Part shown: positions 61,392 to 64,000 of the stretch, piece after piece
Layout of the letters: every line of letters starts with the position of its first letter
Position numbering within the stretch: position 1 is the stretch's first letter
NCBI GenBank assembly: GCA_949318235.1
Contig: OX439137.1
Location: 11,999,198-12,063,197, forward strand
DNA from: Ecdyonurus torrentis
Lineage: Eukaryota > Arthropoda > Insecta > Ephemeroptera > Heptageniidae
Reading direction: 5' to 3'
DNA: 64,000 nt
The notes under the pieces: generated by a model
Told to the model about the DNA's origin: nothing
Databases searched by the model: none
The model's input: the letters and a program-made list of their open reading frames with translations, nothing else
Made by a program: the position numbers and the translations under genes

Positions 61392-62715
61392 GTAAGTGTT
61401 CTACTCACTTTTCGTAATACATATTTTGACTCAAATATTTTGTTCGCAAACAAAAACTAATATTTTGAATAATTGGTACATTTTATTGAATAAATATTTG
61501 ATTAAAATCACTTTATTTTTACCAACGAGAAAAATTATTAATTCCTCTTATCTGAAAAATATCTTTAAAAAAAAAAAATAAAAAAAAGTAGTTTTTAAGA
61601 TTTTACTAGTTTTACTAGCCAATAGAGGTTATCGGGGATGAAAAATTCTTAAAAATTTCTATTTACTTAAAACACGTAAAATTGTGTACAATATCCATCG
61701 TTTAAATATTTACAGCCTCAGTGCAGTAATTAAAAAAAATATATATAAAAAAAATAAAAGTTATCAATGTTGAAATATAGAAAATTAGGGGTCCCTTAGC
61801 TTTTCTCGCCCTCCTGATAGATATAAAGATCATTTCAAAGCCCTATTTAATGTAACTATTTTAAAAACTTTCTGAATAATATTATGCATACGTATGACTT
61901 TGATATCAAAATACTCCATCGATAGCAGAAGATAAAAAAAATAATGATAATATATAATATATTATTATAATTTATTACATATTTTACATATTGCATACTA
62001 AAATTACATATTTTCTTACTTTCAATTCGCGTATGTTAAAAATTACAATAATGCTGTTCATAAAACCTGTCTTCTACTACTAAAATGACGATCAACGTTG
62101 GTTATTCAAAATGCACTTTTCGGTGCAAGAAAACAGGGTTTCCGAACAACACTTAAAAAATAAGCATCTAAAAGTAAACCTTTAAAAAAAATGATTTGGA
62201 TCATAAATTTTTGAATTCTTACAAATTTGACTCAAAGTATTATACGTACATAAAAAATATTATGAGTAAATAACTTAAACACTAACTCTGTAACTATTAG
62301 AAGTTTTCTAATAATGCAAGTCACTATAATTAAACCAAACGAAACTACCCAACTGTAGAAAAAAAAACTTATATTTTTATTTCTTAAAAGTTTATTTATA
62401 TTATTACTACTATTAAAATGTCTACTTCAATTTTATGCTCCGTAACTTAAAATTCACAAGAACTTTTGTATTTATAAATTTGTATAAGTTCATAGATCAT
62501 AAATTTAAATTTTACTCCGTCAATTTTAATTAAATGAAGTAAATTCTATGACGTCATACACATGTGTATTTTATCTTTCTCAAAAAAGAAGGACTTGTTT
62601 CTATTTGTATTTCAATTTTATATATATTCCCTTGTGTCACTTATAAATTAAATACCTTAGGTTTTTGTTGGGTTGTTTTATACGTTTAAAATGCGTGTAA
62701 GAGAGTAACGCTCTG

Positions 62716-62775
<60 letters not shown>

Positions 62776-63255
62776 GTTTTATAGTACACATACAAGTTAA
62801 ACTATACAAGAAGGGTCATTTCGTACCAAAAAGTACTGGTCACATTTCACACATAGCTAAACTTTAAATGTTGTAAAACATAGTAAAAAGATTTTAACTC
62901 GATGAAATAGTTACGTATAAAAAATAAATTAATATATTCAATACAAGAAATAAACATGTTTTTTTCAAATATATATATAAATTTTTTTCTGCATAATCTT
63001 TAATACTTTTATATGGTACTAAAAATTTTAGAAAAATGTGTACTTAAAACTTGTTTATTATGTTTTTCATTTAATTTTATTTCTAACCTTTTTGTATGGC
63101 ATTAGGTCACATTCCTCCTTAACTACAATAGCTGAAGTTTTCCACTAAGCTAAATTTTTAGTAGAATAAGATTTATAATAAGACACTTTTGTTGACCGGT
63201 TGACAGTTTATAATAAAAATTGTTACACTTCAAGTGATAAACTTCTTTTGTAAGA
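61392..63255. other. AT-rich non-coding stretch
   Basis: It has TGACGTCA at 62549-62556 outside any recognised repeat, the block GGTGCAAGAAAACAGGGTTT near 62123 that matches 26391, and (AG)n at 62718-62774. No gene is supported. Confidence 0.45.
62718..62774. repeat. (AG)n microsatellite
   Basis: Uninterrupted AG units. Confidence 0.97.
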
Positions 63256-63468
63256 TAAAAAGTTGCGAGCTCGTCAAAAGCGAGCATCTACACTTTCCAG
63301 ATTTCCGACAAAATGACTATCTACACTTTCCGCCGCCGAGCATCTGCAATGTTAAGCTTACGGCCGCTAGTCGAGTTACAGCACTGTTCGGAAAGTGTGG
63401 ATATTCGTTTTGTCGGAAATCTGGAAAGTGTAGATGCTCGATTTTTACGCGGAGGAACTTTTTTTGTT
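63256..63468. mobile_element. GC-rich foldback element (family P)
   Basis: GCGAGCATCTACACTTTCCA, GATTTCCGACAAAATGA and CACTTTCCG on the left pair with CGGAAAGTGTGG, CGTTTTGTCGGAAATC and TGGAAAGTGTAGATGCTCG on the right. The ~25-bp loop holds GCTTACGGCCGC. TACACTTTCC also repeats within each arm. Weaker outer complementarity reaches AAAAAGTTGCGAG and GCGGAGGAACTTTTT. The overlapping open frames (63234-63548) are by-products of the palindrome. Confidence 0.8.
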
Positions 63469-63482
63469 TTATACAGTTCTTA

Positions 63483-63780
63483 TACGGTCTATGCATTCAT
63501 GTTAAAGTCAACGCAATGTTGGATCACTCAATAACATGTGTGGCATAGGAAAATAACTCATTTTGCCAGTTTAAAAATACACTGCAATATTTTTGAGAGC
63601 ATTGATGCTATAAATCTTTAGAATTAAGTATGTGAGAAAAATAGCAATAATAAAAAATTAACCAATTTCCCAAAGCAATTTGACTAAAACGATTTTTTTT
63701 CTATGTTTAGCAATGTTATTCACTACTCCAGTATGGCCTCCAAGCGCATAAAATATGATGTCATGCGCATGCACCCTATA
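63483..63780 (-). mobile_element. MITE family B, copy 7 (full length, inverted)
   Basis: Starts ACGGTCTATGCATTCATG and ends GCGCATGCACCCTATA. All blocks are in reverse order. The CRE-like octamer is TGATGTCA. Confidence 0.9.
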
Positions 63781-64000
63781 TTACATAACTAATAATTAGG
63801 TTCGAAACGGTTCAAACTTATAAAGTTTCAAAAATGTATACGTAGTAAGAAATGAAACTTAATATTTTAATTTATATGGCCATATTAAAAATAAATTTAA
63901 ATCTTTAATATTACTATAAATCATCCGTATTACTATTATTATTATATTTAATGTAAAGAGCATCATGAAACTAAAAATAAATTTAAAGCAAGTAAAATTC
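63781..64000. other. AT-rich non-coding right edge
   Basis: No feature is supported. Confidence 0.5.

Noticed and set aside
63234..63548. Two overlapping 73-104 codon frames with cysteines
   Set aside because: They arise from the GC-rich palindrome P and run into a family B copy, with no conserved domain.

Overview
The window reads as non-coding, AT-rich (roughly three quarters A+T) DNA from a metazoan, most likely an invertebrate. The lineage cannot be fixed from the sequence. Evidence for an animal nuclear genome: long homopolymer and (AG)n/(TC)n tracts, many short terminal-inverted-repeat elements in multiple copies, tRNA-derived SINE copies, a 5'-truncated LINE ending in poly(A), and consensus-like splice signals. 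I see no intact protein-coding gene. Longer open frames are translations of simple repeats or lie inside transposable elements. No rRNA, functional tRNA, CRISPR array or bacterial-type operon is visible.

Layout. 1-5 kb: copies of MITE families A, B and D, an element rich in AACGTTA motifs (2.5-3.0 kb) and a (TCAA)n microsatellite. 7.6-10.3 kb: a chimeric family A copy, a foldback whose core is a long (AG)n tract, a (TA)n tract and a second foldback. 12.6-15.1 kb: family C palindrome, LINE tail, and a recursive-splice-like site followed by a possible 50-nt exon. 16.6-22 kb: a foldback, a possible decayed coding piece, A, G and D MITEs, and a SINE. 22-35 kb: degenerate B copies, a second SINE, foldback E, and A and G copies. 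35.75-40.80 kb: the dominant structure, a 5-kb long-TIR element with a 9-bp target duplication and a ~1-kb-arm central palindrome, interrupted by a 0.9-kb hAT-like insertion. 41-50 kb: C, B, N, SINE, A and a foldback with a perfect 9-bp target duplication. 49.5-54 kb: LINE 3' ends and a GC-rich 409-bp insertion with a 16-bp target duplication. 54.9-60.7 kb: a 1.8-kb long-TIR element, two A copies, D and a small hairpin. 61.3 kb: a strong candidate 48-nt exon. 63.2-63.8 kb: a GC-rich foldback next to a B copy.

Interpretation. The candidate exon (61344-61391), the recursive-splice-like motifs and other weaker splice signals all lie on the + strand, so the window may be mostly intron of a long + strand gene (inference). 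The most unusual global pattern is that TGACGTCA (the CRE palindrome) occurs about 22 times, about 18 of them inside at least six repeat families. Several of these families also carry CCAAT and CACGTG motifs. The transposon load may therefore distribute promoter-like modules, although shared ancestry of the repeats explains much of the count.
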